Assembly: GCA_029264355.1 (NCBI GenBank)
Contig: JARIBW010000036.1
Coordinates: 62,001 to 126,000, forward strand
DNA length: 64,000 nt
Direction of reading: 5' to 3'
From: Collinsella sp.
GTDB lineage: Bacteria > Actinomycetota > Coriobacteriia > Coriobacteriales > Coriobacteriaceae
In this document: positions 9,435-20,058 of the stretch, in pieces
Layout of the letters: the number at the start of each line of letters is the position of its first letter
Numbering within the stretch: the first letter of the stretch is position 1
Notes under the pieces: model-generated
What the model was told of the DNA's origin: nothing
What the model saw: the letters and a program-made list of their open reading frames with translations, nothing else
Database searches by the model: none
Translations under genes and position numbers: made by a program

Positions 9435-12400
9435 CTAGATCACCGTCACGCGACCCTTATTGCCCACGATACCCTTGACCTCGGCGATCAGGGGAATCGA
9501 ACGGGCGTTGACGCGCGTGGGGATCTCGGCTCGCATGGTCTGGCCGTCCGCCTGCTCGATGAACAGCTCCACGCGGTCGCCGCCGGGGTTGGTATTCAGG
9601 ACCGTCGCCAGGCGCGCCATGTTGGACTGCGAGAAGCGCGAGCTCGGAACCATGATCTCGAAGACCTTGGGGCGGTTGCACTCCTCGTTCAGCACGAGCG
9701 GCTCGATCTCCTGGGCGATGATCTGATCGCCGCGATCGGAGCGCTCGAGCTTGCCCTTGACGCGAATGAAAGCGTCGGACAGCTGTGCGCCCGTCTCGGG
9801 ATCGACCTCGCCGTACAGGTAGCCCTCGCACTGCTTGTACGTCTTGGGGAACACGACGACCGTCGCCTCGCCCTCCATGTCTTCGAGCTGCACGATGGCC
9901 ATGGGGTCGCCGTTCTTGGTGACGCGCTTGCCGACGCCCGAGACCATACCGGCCCACCAATAGGGCTTGCCCTCGGGAATCTCCTGGTTCACCGCGTTGC
10001 CGGTGGGACCCATGGTCTCGAAACCCGTATCGATCTGGGACAGCGTGAACTCGCGCGCCTTGGCGAGCGCGTACTCATACGGGCGCAGGGGATGGTCGGA
10101 AACGTAGATGCCCAGCACCTCCTTCTCGAAGGAGAGCTTCATGTGCCGGTCCCACTCCTGCCCGTCGGGCTCGGGAACGATGACCTCGAAACCCGATCCC
10201 TCGACATCACCGAACACGTCGAAGAGCGACGTCTGGCCGGCGGCGCGGTCCTTCTGGCGCTTCACCGCGGCATCGATGATGTTCTCGGGGTTGTCGCGGT
10301 CGACGAAATGCATGAGCTGGCGGCGCGGATAGCCCGTCGAGTCGAAGGCGCCGCCCTTGATGAGCGCCTCGATGACGCGGCGGTTGGCCTGGCTCGAATC
10401 CACGCGCTCGACGAAATCATGCAGGTTCTTGAAGGGGCCGCCCTTCTCGCGCTCCTCGATGATCGCCTGGGTCACACCCTCGCCCACGCCGCGGATGCCG
10501 GCCAGGCCGAAGCGCACGCCCTCCGGGGTCGCCGTGAACTCGGTGCCGGACTCGTTGATATCCGGGGGCAGGACGGCGATGCCGTCGTGGCGACAGGCGG
10601 AGACGTAGTGCACGATCTTGTCGGTCTTGCCCGTGTAGGAGGTAAGCACGGCCGCCATATACTCGTTGGGGTAATGGGCCTTGAGCCAGGCAGTCTGCAT
10701 GACCAGGATCGCGTAACCGGCGGAGTGGGACTTGTTGAACGCGTAGGAGGCGAACTCGAGGACGTCGTCCCAAATCTTCTGGGCGACCGACCGCTTGTAA
10801 CCGTTCTTCTCCGCGCCGTTCATCCAGTGGTCGTAGATCGTCTCATCCTCACCGTCAGACCACTTGAAGACCTGGTCGGTGAGCATCTTGATCTTCTTCT
10901 TGGCCACGGGCTTGCGGATGCGCGAATCCGACTCTCCCTTGGAGAAGCCGCACATCTCGACCGAGATGAGCATGACCTGCTCCTGATAGACCATGGTGCC
11001 GTAGGTCTCGCCCAGGATGCCATCGAGGCGCGGATCGTAGGAGACCGCGGGCTCCTTGCCGTTCATGCGGTTGATGTAGCTCGTGACCATGCCGGCGCCC
11101 AGGGGGCCCGGGCGGTACAGGGCGATCAGGGCGACGACGTGCTTGTACTCGGTGGGCTTCATGTTCTTGATCGTGGCCGTCATGCCGGCGGACTCGACCT
11201 GGAACACGCCGGCGGTGCGGCCGGAGCTCATGAGCTCGAAGATCTTGGGGTCGTCGAAGGGGATGGCGTCGACATCGATATCGATACCGAAGCTCTTCTT
11301 GATGTTTGCCTTGGCCTTGGAGATGACCGTGAGGGTGCGCAGGCCCAGGAAGTCCATCTTGAGCAGACCCATATCGGCGACCGTATGGCCTTCGTACTGG
11401 GTGATCTCGACGCCGCCCTTGGTATCGAGCTTGGTGGGGACGTGCTCGTTGACCGCATCGCGGCAAATCAGAACGGCGCAGGCATGCACGCCCTCGCCAC
11501 GCGTGAGGCCCTCGATGGACAGCGCGGTATCGATGATGCGGCGGGCATCCTCGTCCTTTTGATATGCCTCGACGAAATCCGGGTTGTACAGGTCCTCCTT
11601 GCCCGGCTGCTTCTCGAGCACCTGCCTGAGCTTCACGCCCGGGTCGGCGGAGACCATCTTGGACAGGCGCTGGCCCATGTAGACGGGATAGTCCAACACG
11701 CGGGCCGCGTCGTTGATGGCCTGCTTGGCCTTGATGGTGGAGTAGGTGATGACGTGGGTGACCTTCTCGGGGCCATAGAGCTGTCGGACATGCTCGATGA
11801 CCTCGAGGCGCCGCTCATCGTCGAAATCCATATCGATATCGGGCATCTCGGTGCGTTCGGGCGAGAGGAACCTCTCGAACATGAGGCCGTTCGAAAGCGG
11901 GTCGAAAGTGGTGATGTCCATGGCGTAGGCCACCAGGGCGCCCGCGGCCGAGCCACGGCCCGGGCCGACGCCGATGCCGTTTTGCTTGGCCCAGCGGACG
12001 TACTCGGCGACGATGAGGAAGTAGGCGGCAAAGCCCTTGTCGCAGATGACCTTGTACTCGAACTCGAAACGCTCGCGGATGTCGACGCCACCGACCTCCT
12101 TGCCGTCCCAATCGGCGCCATAGCGCTTGGCGAGACCCTCCTCGCACTCGCGGCGGAACTGGCTCTCATGAGTCTCCCCCGGGTCGAGCAAGGGGTAATT
12201 CGGAAGGATGATGCTATCCCAGTCGAGCTCGACGTTGCACTTCTCGGCGATCTCGAGGGTGTTGTCGCAAGCCTCGGGGCAATACGGGAACAGGGCCCGC
12301 ATCTCCTCCTCGGTCTTCATGTAGAACTCCGAACCCTCCATGCGGATGCGGTTCGGGTCGTCGATCTTCGAGTTCGTGCCGATGCACATGACGACGTCCT

Positions 12401-13238
12401 GGACCGGTGCGTCCTCGCGCGTGAGATAGTGGAAGTCGTTGGTCGCGATGACCTTGACACCCACTTGCCCGGCGATTTGGATGAGGGTCTTGGAGAGCTC
12501 CTCGTCGGTGATGCCGGAGTCGGTCGTGATGCCGTGCTCCTGGATCTCGATGTAGAAGTTACCCGGCTCAAACGTGTCGCGGAAGGTCTCCGCCCACTCG
12601 ATGGCAGTCGCCATCTCACCGCGATCGATGCACTTGGGTATGATGCCGGCGATGCACGCGGAGCTGGCGATGAGACCCTCGCGATGACGGCGCAGGTTGT
12701 CCAGCGTCACACGCGGCTTATAGTAAAAGCCCTGCACGGCGGCCTCGGAGACCGTCTGCATGAGGTTGACGTAGCCCTTCTCGTTCTGGGCGAAGAGGAC
12801 CATGTGGTAGAGCTCGGGCTTGCGGTCGCGCGCGAGGGTCTCATCGGGGGTGAAATACACCTCGCAACCGAAGATGGGCTTGATGACCAGCGGCGGCTTG
12901 AGCTCGTCGATGCTGCCCTTCTCATCCCACATCGCGAGGTCCTTCATATGCTGCTCGTAACCGCGCGGATCGGACTCTCGATCGGGGCACTCGAGCTCGT
13001 CGCGACGGCCCTTCTCCAAAAAGGACTTGTCGTGACTCCAAACCTTGTACTCGGGTGTTCCGTGGTTCACGGCGTCGCAGGCGAGACCGAGCTCGGGGAC
13101 GCCGTACATGTAGCCGTGATCGGTGATGGCGACGGCGGGCATGCCCAGCTCGACGGCGCGCGACACCATGTCCTTGATGCGCGTCGCGCCGTCCAGCATG
13201 GAATAGACGGTGTGGTTGTGCAGATGAACGAACGCCAT
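9435..13238 (-). CDS. dnaE: DNA polymerase III alpha subunit
   Basis: Replicative polymerase catalytic subunit, 1267 aa. The N-terminal PHP domain begins HLHNHTVYSMLDGATR with the metal-binding histidines intact. The polymerase C-family core includes GVGPGRGSAAG (about 425-435) and the catalytic aspartates in PDIDMDFDDERR (about 460-470). The helix-hairpin-helix and OB-fold regions follow at the C-terminus, which ends in VTVI. The start is set at 13238 (MAFVHLHNHT), the position where family members begin; the preceding 69 in-frame codons have no similarity. The 274-nt gap upstream separates it from addA. Confidence 0.97.
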   Translation of the reverse strand: MAFVHLHNHTVYSMLDGATRIKDMVSRAVELGMPAVAITDHGYMYGVPELGLACDAVNHGTPEYKVWSHDKSFLEKGRRDELECPDRESDPRGYEQHMKDLAMWDEKGSIDELKPPLVIKPIFGCEVYFTPDETLARDRKPELYHMVLFAQNEKGYVNLMQTVSEAAVQGFYYKPRVTLDNLRRHREGLIASSACIAGIIPKCIDRGEMATAIEWAETFRDTFEPGNFYIEIQEHGITTDSGITDEELSKTLIQIAGQVGVKVIATNDFHYLTREDAPVQDVVMCIGTNSKIDDPNRIRMEGSEFYMKTEEEMRALFPYCPEACDNTLEIAEKCNVELDWDSIILPNYPLLDPGETHESQFRRECEEGLAKRYGADWDGKEVGGVDIRERFEFEYKVICDKGFAAYFLIVAEYVRWAKQNGIGVGPGRGSAAGALVAYAMDITTFDPLSNGLMFERFLSPERTEMPDIDMDFDDERRLEVIEHVRQLYGPEKVTHVITYSTIKAKQAINDAARVLDYPVYMGQRLSKMVSADPGVKLRQVLEKQPGKEDLYNPDFVEAYQKDEDARRIIDTALSIEGLTRGEGVHACAVLICRDAVNEHVPTKLDTKGGVEITQYEGHTVADMGLLKMDFLGLRTLTVISKAKANIKKSFGIDIDVDAIPFDDPKIFELMSSGRTAGVFQVESAGMTATIKNMKPTEYKHVVALIALYRPGPLGAGMVTSYINRMNGKEPAVSYDPRLDGILGETYGTMVYQEQVMLISVEMCGFSKGESDSRIRKPVAKKKIKMLTDQVFKWSDGEDETIYDHWMNGAEKNGYKRSVAQKIWDDVLEFASYAFNKSHSAGYAILVMQTAWLKAHYPNEYMAAVLTSYTGKTDKIVHYVSACRHDGIAVLPPDINESGTEFTATPEGVRFGLAGIRGVGEGVTQAIIEEREKGGPFKNLHDFVERVDSSQANRRVIEALIKGGAFDSTGYPRRQLMHFVDRDNPENIIDAAVKRQKDRAAGQTSLFDVFGDVEGSGFEVIVPEPDGQEWDRHMKLSFEKEVLGIYVSDHPLRPYEYALAKAREFTLSQIDTGFETMGPTGNAVNQEIPEGKPYWWAGMVSGVGKRVTKNGDPMAIVQLEDMEGEATVVVFPKTYKQCEGYLYGEVDPETGAQLSDAFIRVKGKLERSDRGDQIIAQEIEPLVLNEECNRPKVFEIMVPSSRFSQSNMARLATVLNTNPGGDRVELFIEQADGQTMRAEIPTRVNARSIPLIAEVKGIVGNKGRVTVI

Positions 13239-13478
13239 GTTCCGGATCTCCAATGTGATGTGCTGGGAATACGCAGCCCCGACCCGGCCCAAGACGAGAG
13301 GCGGGACGGGGATCTTTCGAACGCTAACGATTCTAACCGCGCGTGCGGACAGAACGCATGTGCGAGCGCGGCTCGCCCAAAGGTTCACAGCGTGTTCGAT
13401 TCGCCTTCGCCGACAAGCCCCCGCGCCGCGCGCGGCCCTCTGCATCGCTTTTGGGGTCCGGGCGCGTGGTCAAAGACG

Positions 13479-13512
13479 CGCCTCGATCGAGGACGGTCGT
13501 CAAATCGAGGCG
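13479..13512 (-). terminator. Hairpin immediately after the addA stop
   Basis: CGCCTCGAT at 13479-13487 pairs with ATCGAGGCG at 13504-13512 (9 bp, loop 16 nt). It starts directly at the addA stop codon, followed by a short pyrimidine-rich stretch. A weak intrinsic terminator is the best reading. Confidence 0.45.
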
Positions 13513-16500
13513 TTACAGCTCGTATACGACGACCTGGGGCTGTGCGGGGTCGGCGCGATCGGGGACCTCGACGCGGACGAACTTGAGCGTCACCCGCTCG
13601 TAACCGGCCTTGTGCAAGACGTCTGCGTAGACGCTCGCCTGAAGGGCATGTTTGTCCTGCAGCTGCCCGGGCGTCTCGAGCGGGCTCCCGCCGGTCTTGT
13701 AGTCGATCAGCAGGGCGCGGTCGGGACGGGCGGGATCGGTGCACAGCAGGTCGATGGCGCCCTCGGCATAAGACCCGAAGCGCTCCACGAACCCGTCCAT
13801 CCCAAGGGAGTAGAACGGCACCTCGGCGCGACGACACGGCCAGGCAAGGGCCTCGGCGCGAACATCGCTGCCGAGCCAACGCCGCATCGCCTCATCGAAA
13901 CGCTCGCGTTGGGCGGCCGTGCATCCCCAGTGACGGCACAGGGCGTCGGCGCGCTCAATGGGCAAGTCGGCGCGATCGAGCTCGATCAGCCACTGACAGG
14001 CGGCGTGGAAGGCGCTGCCGAGGGCGGTCGGGTCCCCCTCGTGTGACGGGACGGCCCGCTCACCGCGCGGCGCCTCGGCACCACCGGGCGACACGTCCTC
14101 ATCCCCCGCTTCCGCACCGAGGGCGCCCGCGGGCTCGGGATGGCCCTCGGCATCCTCGTGCAGCTCAACCGAGACCGACGAATAACTGTAGGAATCGCGC
14201 GGGGCACGCTCGGCGGGCACGACGCGCATGTACACGTTCGCGGGCTCCACGAGCGTGAAGGAGTCCATCGACTCGGATGCCGGGACATCCGCAACCGGGT
14301 CCCCCACATCATCCGGCTCGACATTCGCCTCATATACGGCGCCGCCATATGAGAAGTCCTTAAGGGCGATCAACTCGAAATCACCCACTTGGGCGTTATC
14401 GAACACAAGGCGGTCGCACGCGAGGGAGGCGCCGGCATCGGGCAGGATGCGCTCGAGCACGGCGGGGGTCAGGTCCAGCTCGGGTTTGAGCACGAGGGCC
14501 GATCCCTTGCCGCGGCCGACGGGGGCATCCATCGCGAGCAGGCAGACTTCGCGAGCACGCGTCATCGCGACGTACAGGAGGCGGGCGCGCTCCTCAAGCG
14601 CGAGGCGGTCTTCCTCATCGCGCATGGACAGCCACGCCTCGGCGGCCGACCCGGTCGCGCACACGTCGTCGACCAGACTCGCATCGAGCCAGGGGCCCGT
14701 GGCGCCAGAGCCGCTCAGATACCTCTTGAACCGCTTCTCAACCTCGGCGCCCTCTATCAGCGACCCGAGCGAATCGCGACAGCTCGGGAAACGGCCCGGC
14801 AGCGCGACGAGGTCGAGTGTGCCGTCATCGCGGCGCGCAGACTGCATGCGCGCGGAATCGGAGCGGATGGCGAAGCACTCGGACACCGCGACCACGGGGA
14901 ACTCAAGGCCCTTGGACGCATGCACCGTCATGATGCGGACCGCGTTGCCGCCCTCCTCGTTGAGGGCCCCCGGCGCCTGTTTGCCCGTCAGGAAGCGATC
15001 GTAGGCGAGCGCGACCTGGCGCGGTGCGTTGCCCAACTCCGCCTCGGCCTCCGCGACCGCGTCGATCGCCTTGAGGACGTTCGCCGCGCGAGCGCGGCCC
15101 TCCGCCCCGCGCTCGGCGAGACGGACCATCCAACCGGACTCGTTGACCACATCGCGCACGATCGAGGCGAGCGGATCCTTCCCCAGGCGCGAGAGGGCGC
15201 GGCGCAGGACCACGCGGGCACGGTCGAGCAGCGGAAGATCGCCGAAGCCCGGGGCGTCGTCATCGGACAGGATCCCGAATTCGATATTGCGACGGCGGGT
15301 CTCGCCGGTCTGCCCATCCCATGCCGTGGCCAACGCGAGGAATTCCTGAACGCCCAGGGCGAACAGCGGAGAGGCGAGCACGGGCGCCAGTCCCTGGGCG
15401 GTATCGGCCAGGTTGCCGAGCATGTGCACGAGCGCGCGGACGGTCCTGGCCTCCTCCGTGGAGGCGAACACCGAGCCGCCGCTGATCACGCAGTCGAGCC
15501 CCTGCGCGCGCATGGCGCCCGCGTAGACGCCCGCGCGGGTCATGCCGCCCAGCAGCAGTACCATGCCGCCCACGGGCTGGCCGGCATCGGCGAGGGCGCG
15601 GAACCGCCGGGCGATGGCCTCGGCCTTGGCCGCCGTGCGCTCCTCGGTGGTTCCGCCCGCGACGAGCAGCGCCTGACGACGCGAGGCACCCGCGACCCGC
15701 AGGCCGTCGGCCCTCCCGTCATGCGGGAGCAGGTTGAGGAAACCGGGCATGATGCCGCCGTGCCCGTCGTCGAAGACGCGGGCGACGTACTCGAGCACCT
15801 CGGCGTGGCTGCGGAAGTTCTTGACGAGCTTGACCACGGACCCCTCGGGACCCATGGCGCATCCCTGTTCGATACGGCGCTGCGCGCGTCGGAACACCTC
15901 GACTTCGGCGCCGCGGAACCGATAGATGGACTGCTGGGCATCGCCCACGGTGCACAGCGCCCGGCCGCCCTCGCCCGTCAGGAAGTTGATGAGGTCGACC
16001 TGCTGCTGATCGGTGTCTTGGAACTCGTCGATCATGACCATCGCGAATTTGCCCGCGTACGCATCGCGGATGTCGGGGTGATCGCGCAGGGCCTCGTAGG
16101 TGAGGCGGAGCAAGTCGTTGTTGTCGAGCGCCGAGCGCTCCGCCTTGAGCGCGGCATACTCATCGCCGACGGCGCGGGCGAGCGCGAGCAATTCATCCAA
16201 GGCGGAATCGCCGAGGGCCAGATAGGCGTTGATGAAGGCGTCGGCGGCCTCCGCCTTGAGCAGAGCCACCTGCTCCTTGGGGAAGGCCTTGCTCGGGCGG
16301 GGCATGTCGCAGGCGAGCATGCACGCCGCGAGGTCCCCGCGCGTCCGTGGGCCATCCAGATACGCCTCGAGGGCGTCCAGCGCGATGCGCGCGGTCTCAG
16401 CCGCCTTGGCACTCGCACCGAGGCATTGGCGATAGGCGTCCATGAGACCCGAGAAATCCAGCGTGCCGCGGATGAGATGGATGTCGTCGAAGCCGTGACG

Positions 16501-17052
16501 CGAGGCGCTTGCGCGCTCGAGCAGCGTGCGCACCAGACGTTTTGCGCTCGTACCCGCCTCGAAGCCGCTCGGGTCCGGCTCGCCGGAGAGCGCGTACCAC
16601 TCCCGCAGCTCACCTAAACCCCCGCGCTCCCGTGCGATCACGGCGTCGACCGCCCGATCCATGAGCGGGGCGGATGCGGACTCATCCAGGACGCTGAATT
16701 CCGGGTCGAGGCCGAGCTCGAGCGCATGGGCGCGCAGGATACGCGAGCACATGCCGTGGATCGTCGAGATCCACGCGTCATCGACCTGCAGGGCGATGTC
16801 GCCCATACCCTCCTCGATGAGGGCGCCGCGGACGCGCTCTCGAATCTCGGCGGCGGCATCCTTGGTGAACGTGATGGCCAGCACCTGGTCGAGACTCCGG
16901 ATGAAGGGGCCGGACTCGGGCGAGAGCGCCCACAAGATCCTGCGCGTCAAGGTGAAGGTCTTGCCGGAACCGGCGCCCGCCGAGACGAAGAGCGGCCGAT
17001 CGAGAGTCGTCACGATGTCGCGCTGCTGCGGCATGAGGGTGGAAAGGTCCAT
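13513..17052 (-). CDS. addA: UvrD-family helicase-nuclease, AddA-like
   Basis: Large subunit (1179 aa) of an AddAB-type helicase-exonuclease for double-strand-break processing. All superfamily-1 helicase motifs are visible: SAGAGSGKT (24-32), DEFQDTD (about 340), GDAQQSIYRFRG, NFRSH, TVHASKGLEFP and YVAMTRAREV. The C-terminal RecB-like nuclease has GSAFHAACQW, the segment GAIDLLCTDP and the catalytic DYKTG at about 1113-1117. Its start lies 3 nt after the stop of the addB-like gene, so the two are cotranscribed. Symbol assigned by family and gene order; RecB-only or AdnA relatives are less likely because the partner is AddB-like. Confidence 0.88.
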   Translation of the reverse strand: MDLSTLMPQQRDIVTTLDRPLFVSAGAGSGKTFTLTRRILWALSPESGPFIRSLDQVLAITFTKDAAAEIRERVRGALIEEGMGDIALQVDDAWISTIHGMCSRILRAHALELGLDPEFSVLDESASAPLMDRAVDAVIARERGGLGELREWYALSGEPDPSGFEAGTSAKRLVRTLLERASASRHGFDDIHLIRGTLDFSGLMDAYRQCLGASAKAAETARIALDALEAYLDGPRTRGDLAACMLACDMPRPSKAFPKEQVALLKAEAADAFINAYLALGDSALDELLALARAVGDEYAALKAERSALDNNDLLRLTYEALRDHPDIRDAYAGKFAMVMIDEFQDTDQQQVDLINFLTGEGGRALCTVGDAQQSIYRFRGAEVEVFRRAQRRIEQGCAMGPEGSVVKLVKNFRSHAEVLEYVARVFDDGHGGIMPGFLNLLPHDGRADGLRVAGASRRQALLVAGGTTEERTAAKAEAIARRFRALADAGQPVGGMVLLLGGMTRAGVYAGAMRAQGLDCVISGGSVFASTEEARTVRALVHMLGNLADTAQGLAPVLASPLFALGVQEFLALATAWDGQTGETRRRNIEFGILSDDDAPGFGDLPLLDRARVVLRRALSRLGKDPLASIVRDVVNESGWMVRLAERGAEGRARAANVLKAIDAVAEAEAELGNAPRQVALAYDRFLTGKQAPGALNEEGGNAVRIMTVHASKGLEFPVVAVSECFAIRSDSARMQSARRDDGTLDLVALPGRFPSCRDSLGSLIEGAEVEKRFKRYLSGSGATGPWLDASLVDDVCATGSAAEAWLSMRDEEDRLALEERARLLYVAMTRAREVCLLAMDAPVGRGKGSALVLKPELDLTPAVLERILPDAGASLACDRLVFDNAQVGDFELIALKDFSYGGAVYEANVEPDDVGDPVADVPASESMDSFTLVEPANVYMRVVPAERAPRDSYSYSSVSVELHEDAEGHPEPAGALGAEAGDEDVSPGGAEAPRGERAVPSHEGDPTALGSAFHAACQWLIELDRADLPIERADALCRHWGCTAAQRERFDEAMRRWLGSDVRAEALAWPCRRAEVPFYSLGMDGFVERFGSYAEGAIDLLCTDPARPDRALLIDYKTGGSPLETPGQLQDKHALQASVYADVLHKAGYERVTLKFVRVEVPDRADPAQPQVVVYEL

Positions 17053-17055
17053 TGG

Positions 17056-20000
17056 TTACGCGTCCCTCCGATCGAATCCAAGGTCGTGATTGAAGGCGCA
17101 TCGCGCGCCGGGCTTATCCGCCGCCGCGACGTTGCCCGCCTCGAGGGCGTCCAACTTGCGCGCGATGGTCCGCTCGACTCGGTCGAGCAGCTCGTCGAAG
17201 CCCATGGTGCCGCCGTGCCCGGCGTCGGGAAAACCCGTCCGCAGGCCCGGAACGCGCCCGTCCCCGAGCTCGACCTCGGCAAACTCCTCCGCAACGGCGC
17301 CGCGCATGGCCGGGCTGCCGCCCTTGGTCGAGAAATAGAGGGCGCCACGGGCATCGAGCGCAAGCTCGGAATGACGCAACGCCTGAGCGTAGATGAGTGA
17401 CTGCGTATGCTCGGGCAGCCAATCGGGGTCATCGGCCGCAACGGTGCCGTCCCGCTTGGCGACCGTGGGGTCGGACAGTCTGAAGGCGCCGGCATCCGTG
17501 CGGTGCTTGTAGTCGATGACCATCGCACGGCCCTCCGCATCGACGTCCACGCGGTCGATGCGCCCGCCGAGCGGGCGACCGGCGTACTCGACCCCGAGAC
17601 CGTCGAAGGAGTACTCGAGGTATGCGGGCGCGAAGGGCGCCAGCGCCCGCGCCTCATAACGGACCACCGCCTCGAGCTGCGGCAAAATCTCGTCCACCTG
17701 CACGTGCTCGAGGGCCGAGTGCGCGATGAGCGCGGCTGAGCTCGAGGTCTTGTTGCGCGCGTGCTCCGCACGGACGCGGTCGAACACATCCCGGAGCCTC
17801 CCCAGGCACACCTCGAGATTCTCGAGCGTGACGCGGGGGATCCCCTCCTCGGCGAGCTCGGCGTGCAGGCGATACATGACATCGTGCACGAAATTGCCCT
17901 TTTCCATATTGCCGAACCCCGCGTCAAGCGACTGCGGGCGGACTCGCGAGGACATGAACCAACACAGGGGGCAGGTCACATACCCCTCGATCTGGGAGGC
18001 GGACAGCTGGCGCGGCACGAGGCGCGATGGGTCATCCGGGTCGCGCCGGTAGAGCACCAGATGACGAATGGCATCCTCGCCCAGCTCCTGCGGCGGCAGG
18101 CATGCCACCCGCCGACACTTGAGCCCCCTGCCGGCGGCAAGGTCGAGATCGGCCACGATGTCCCCCTCACCCACCGAAATCGTGGCCGCGATGCGACCTG
18201 CCGCGCGGGCGGCGGCCAAAAGCTCCGTCCAGATGGCGGCGGGATAGCGATCCTTGGCCTGACGGTCGTGCGTCACGCGCGCCAGGACCGCGCGACCCCG
18301 GGCGGCCGCCAGTGTGCGGCCGAACAGGTCGCGCAGGCAAGCAGCGGGCTCGAGCTCCACGGGCGCGGCTCCGAGCTTGGCGGCGAGGGTCGAGAGCGCC
18401 CCCTCCTCATGCGAAAGTGGAAAGTTCTCGACGTCCACATCGGCGATGAAGACGGCATCCACTGATTCGACGGGCAGCAAGGCGGCCTCGGCGAGCGTCA
18501 TGTAGCGGACGCATGGCATGTCGGCCTTGCCATCGCAACCCGCATGGGCAAAATCGGTCGACTCTGCGCGTCGGTGCACGGATACGGTCAGGCAATCCAG
18601 CGCCGCAACGGCAACGGATTGCGCAACGTCCAATTCGCGAGCGGTATCGGTCAAAACTTCGATGGCCCTGGCGGCCATGTCCGCCTCGACTCCGGCGCGG
18701 ACCGATCCATCCCTCCAGCCGAAGGCGCTGGGAGGCAGTGCGGTGGCGACGGCATGCATGGCCTTGAGAGCCGAGACCGGTCGCTGCTGCCACAGATGGG
18801 AGACGACGCTCGCGCACACGGCGGGCACTTGCACATAGGGCGTGGACTGGTCGGAGCGCTGACGTTTGGTCATCGTCTGGCTCTGATAGCTCTGCAGCGT
18901 GCGCAGAACCGCCTCGGGCGTCATGGATCGATTGGAGCGGATCTTCTTATCGAACATCCGGGCGGAATTGGGATCCATGCCGGAAAGCGGAGAATAAAGC
19001 CAATCGACGAGCTCCGGGGCGGGCCACCACGTCGCCGCACGCTCGGGATCGTCGCCCGCCTCCTTCATGCGGGCGACGACATCGGTTAGGGCGCCGAATT
19101 GACGGCCGACCGCGGTGTCGCCGAATCGGGCGACGAGGACGCACTCCGAGCCGATCCCGTGCGCCGCGAGGCGGGGCGATACCTCCTCGAACACCTCGGA
19201 GGGGCGGGCGGCTGCCACCACCACGTCGCGCCCATCCCCCACGAGCTCGATAAGGGAGCGCGCATAGGCGGCGCCGCGGGCATGCGGGCCCGTGGCCTCG
19301 AGAAACTCGGGGTCTCCACGAAAGCGCGGGGCGAAACGGCGCTCGTCGAGCCCGACAACCTCGGCGGGAATGCCGAGGCCCGATGCGAGCGGGCGCTGGT
19401 CGGGGTTGAGCAGCAGGGCGACCTCGCCCACACCGGCAACGGTCCTCAACAGGCGCACCACATGACCGGGCAGGCGCGGGACATCGCGCACGGCGATGAA
19501 GCGCGCGCACGCCGGGGCGCCATCACCGACGACGCCCGCCAAGACGGACGATGCCTCCGACGCCTCGATGAGGCCGCGTGCATCCAGCATGTCCGCGTAA
19601 GAGCGCACCAGGGAGAACACCACCCGCTCGGACGCCCCGTCGGGCTCGATCTTCCCCCCTCCCGGCGCCGCGGGGGCGGCGATCTCGGGCAGCAGGGCCT
19701 CGGCGATCTGGGAGACGAGGCGCACCGTTCCCGGGTTGTCGCGCAACGGGGCGATCTGGCCGGCATCTCGCCCCGACATGAGGTCCGCGACGAGTATGCG
19801 GCGCTCGAGCGGGGACACGATGCGACGGCCGTCGCCGAAAAGCTCCCATAGCCCCTCGATCCAGGCATCGGGCGTTGCCACGTCCACGCCCATGCCGACT
19901 CGCGCATCCGCCAGGGCGCGACGGCACAAATCGCGCTCGGCGAGCGATGGCACCAGCAGCGTGGCACGCCCGAACTCGCCCACGGCGCCCGCGAGCAGCG

Positions 20001-20058
20001 ATATCTCGGAATCCGTGAGCGCCGTTGCGGATTGCGTCGTATAGACCTTCAGCCCCAT
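17056..20058 (-). CDS. addB: PD-(D/E)XK nuclease / inactivated helicase, AddB-like
   Basis: About 1000 aa. No Walker A motif is visible near the N-terminus. The C-terminal nuclease has SQIEGYVTCPLCWF (about 690-702), GNFVHDVMYRLH, GGRIDRVD, VIDYKHR (catalytic Asp/Lys about 847) and QSLIYAQALR. Classical AddB has an iron-sulfur cluster built from one Cys before the nuclease and a CxxCxxxxxC near the C-terminus. Here the C-terminal tail has only one Cys (GARCAFNHDLGF), so that cluster is probably altered or absent. The start at 20058 (MGLKVYTT) is chosen because AGGA sits 8 nt upstream; in-frame ATGs at 20067 and 20085 are possible. First gene of addB-addA. Confidence 0.8.
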   Translation of the reverse strand: MGLKVYTTQSATALTDSEISLLAGAVGEFGRATLLVPSLAERDLCRRALADARVGMGVDVATPDAWIEGLWELFGDGRRIVSPLERRILVADLMSGRDAGQIAPLRDNPGTVRLVSQIAEALLPEIAAPAAPGGGKIEPDGASERVVFSLVRSYADMLDARGLIEASEASSVLAGVVGDGAPACARFIAVRDVPRLPGHVVRLLRTVAGVGEVALLLNPDQRPLASGLGIPAEVVGLDERRFAPRFRGDPEFLEATGPHARGAAYARSLIELVGDGRDVVVAAARPSEVFEEVSPRLAAHGIGSECVLVARFGDTAVGRQFGALTDVVARMKEAGDDPERAATWWPAPELVDWLYSPLSGMDPNSARMFDKKIRSNRSMTPEAVLRTLQSYQSQTMTKRQRSDQSTPYVQVPAVCASVVSHLWQQRPVSALKAMHAVATALPPSAFGWRDGSVRAGVEADMAARAIEVLTDTARELDVAQSVAVAALDCLTVSVHRRAESTDFAHAGCDGKADMPCVRYMTLAEAALLPVESVDAVFIADVDVENFPLSHEEGALSTLAAKLGAAPVELEPAACLRDLFGRTLAAARGRAVLARVTHDRQAKDRYPAAIWTELLAAARAAGRIAATISVGEGDIVADLDLAAGRGLKCRRVACLPPQELGEDAIRHLVLYRRDPDDPSRLVPRQLSASQIEGYVTCPLCWFMSSRVRPQSLDAGFGNMEKGNFVHDVMYRLHAELAEEGIPRVTLENLEVCLGRLRDVFDRVRAEHARNKTSSSAALIAHSALEHVQVDEILPQLEAVVRYEARALAPFAPAYLEYSFDGLGVEYAGRPLGGRIDRVDVDAEGRAMVIDYKHRTDAGAFRLSDPTVAKRDGTVAADDPDWLPEHTQSLIYAQALRHSELALDARGALYFSTKGGSPAMRGAVAEEFAEVELGDGRVPGLRTGFPDAGHGGTMGFDELLDRVERTIARKLDALEAGNVAAADKPGARCAFNHDLGFDRRDA

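Noticed and set aside
13239..13478. Possible second SOS box (TCGAACGCTAACGATT) upstream of dnaE
   Set aside because: Only the left half matches; the right half lacks GTTC, so it is not supported.
9105..13586. A 1493-codon open frame on the plus strand opposite dnaE
   Set aside because: Long antisense frames are common at this GC content. The composition is Leu/Gly/His/Asp-rich with no family features, and the minus strand encodes an unmistakable DnaE.
14389..16617. Long plus-strand open frame opposite addA
   Set aside because: Shadow of the helicase gene; no Shine-Dalgarno, no motifs, biased low-complexity translation.
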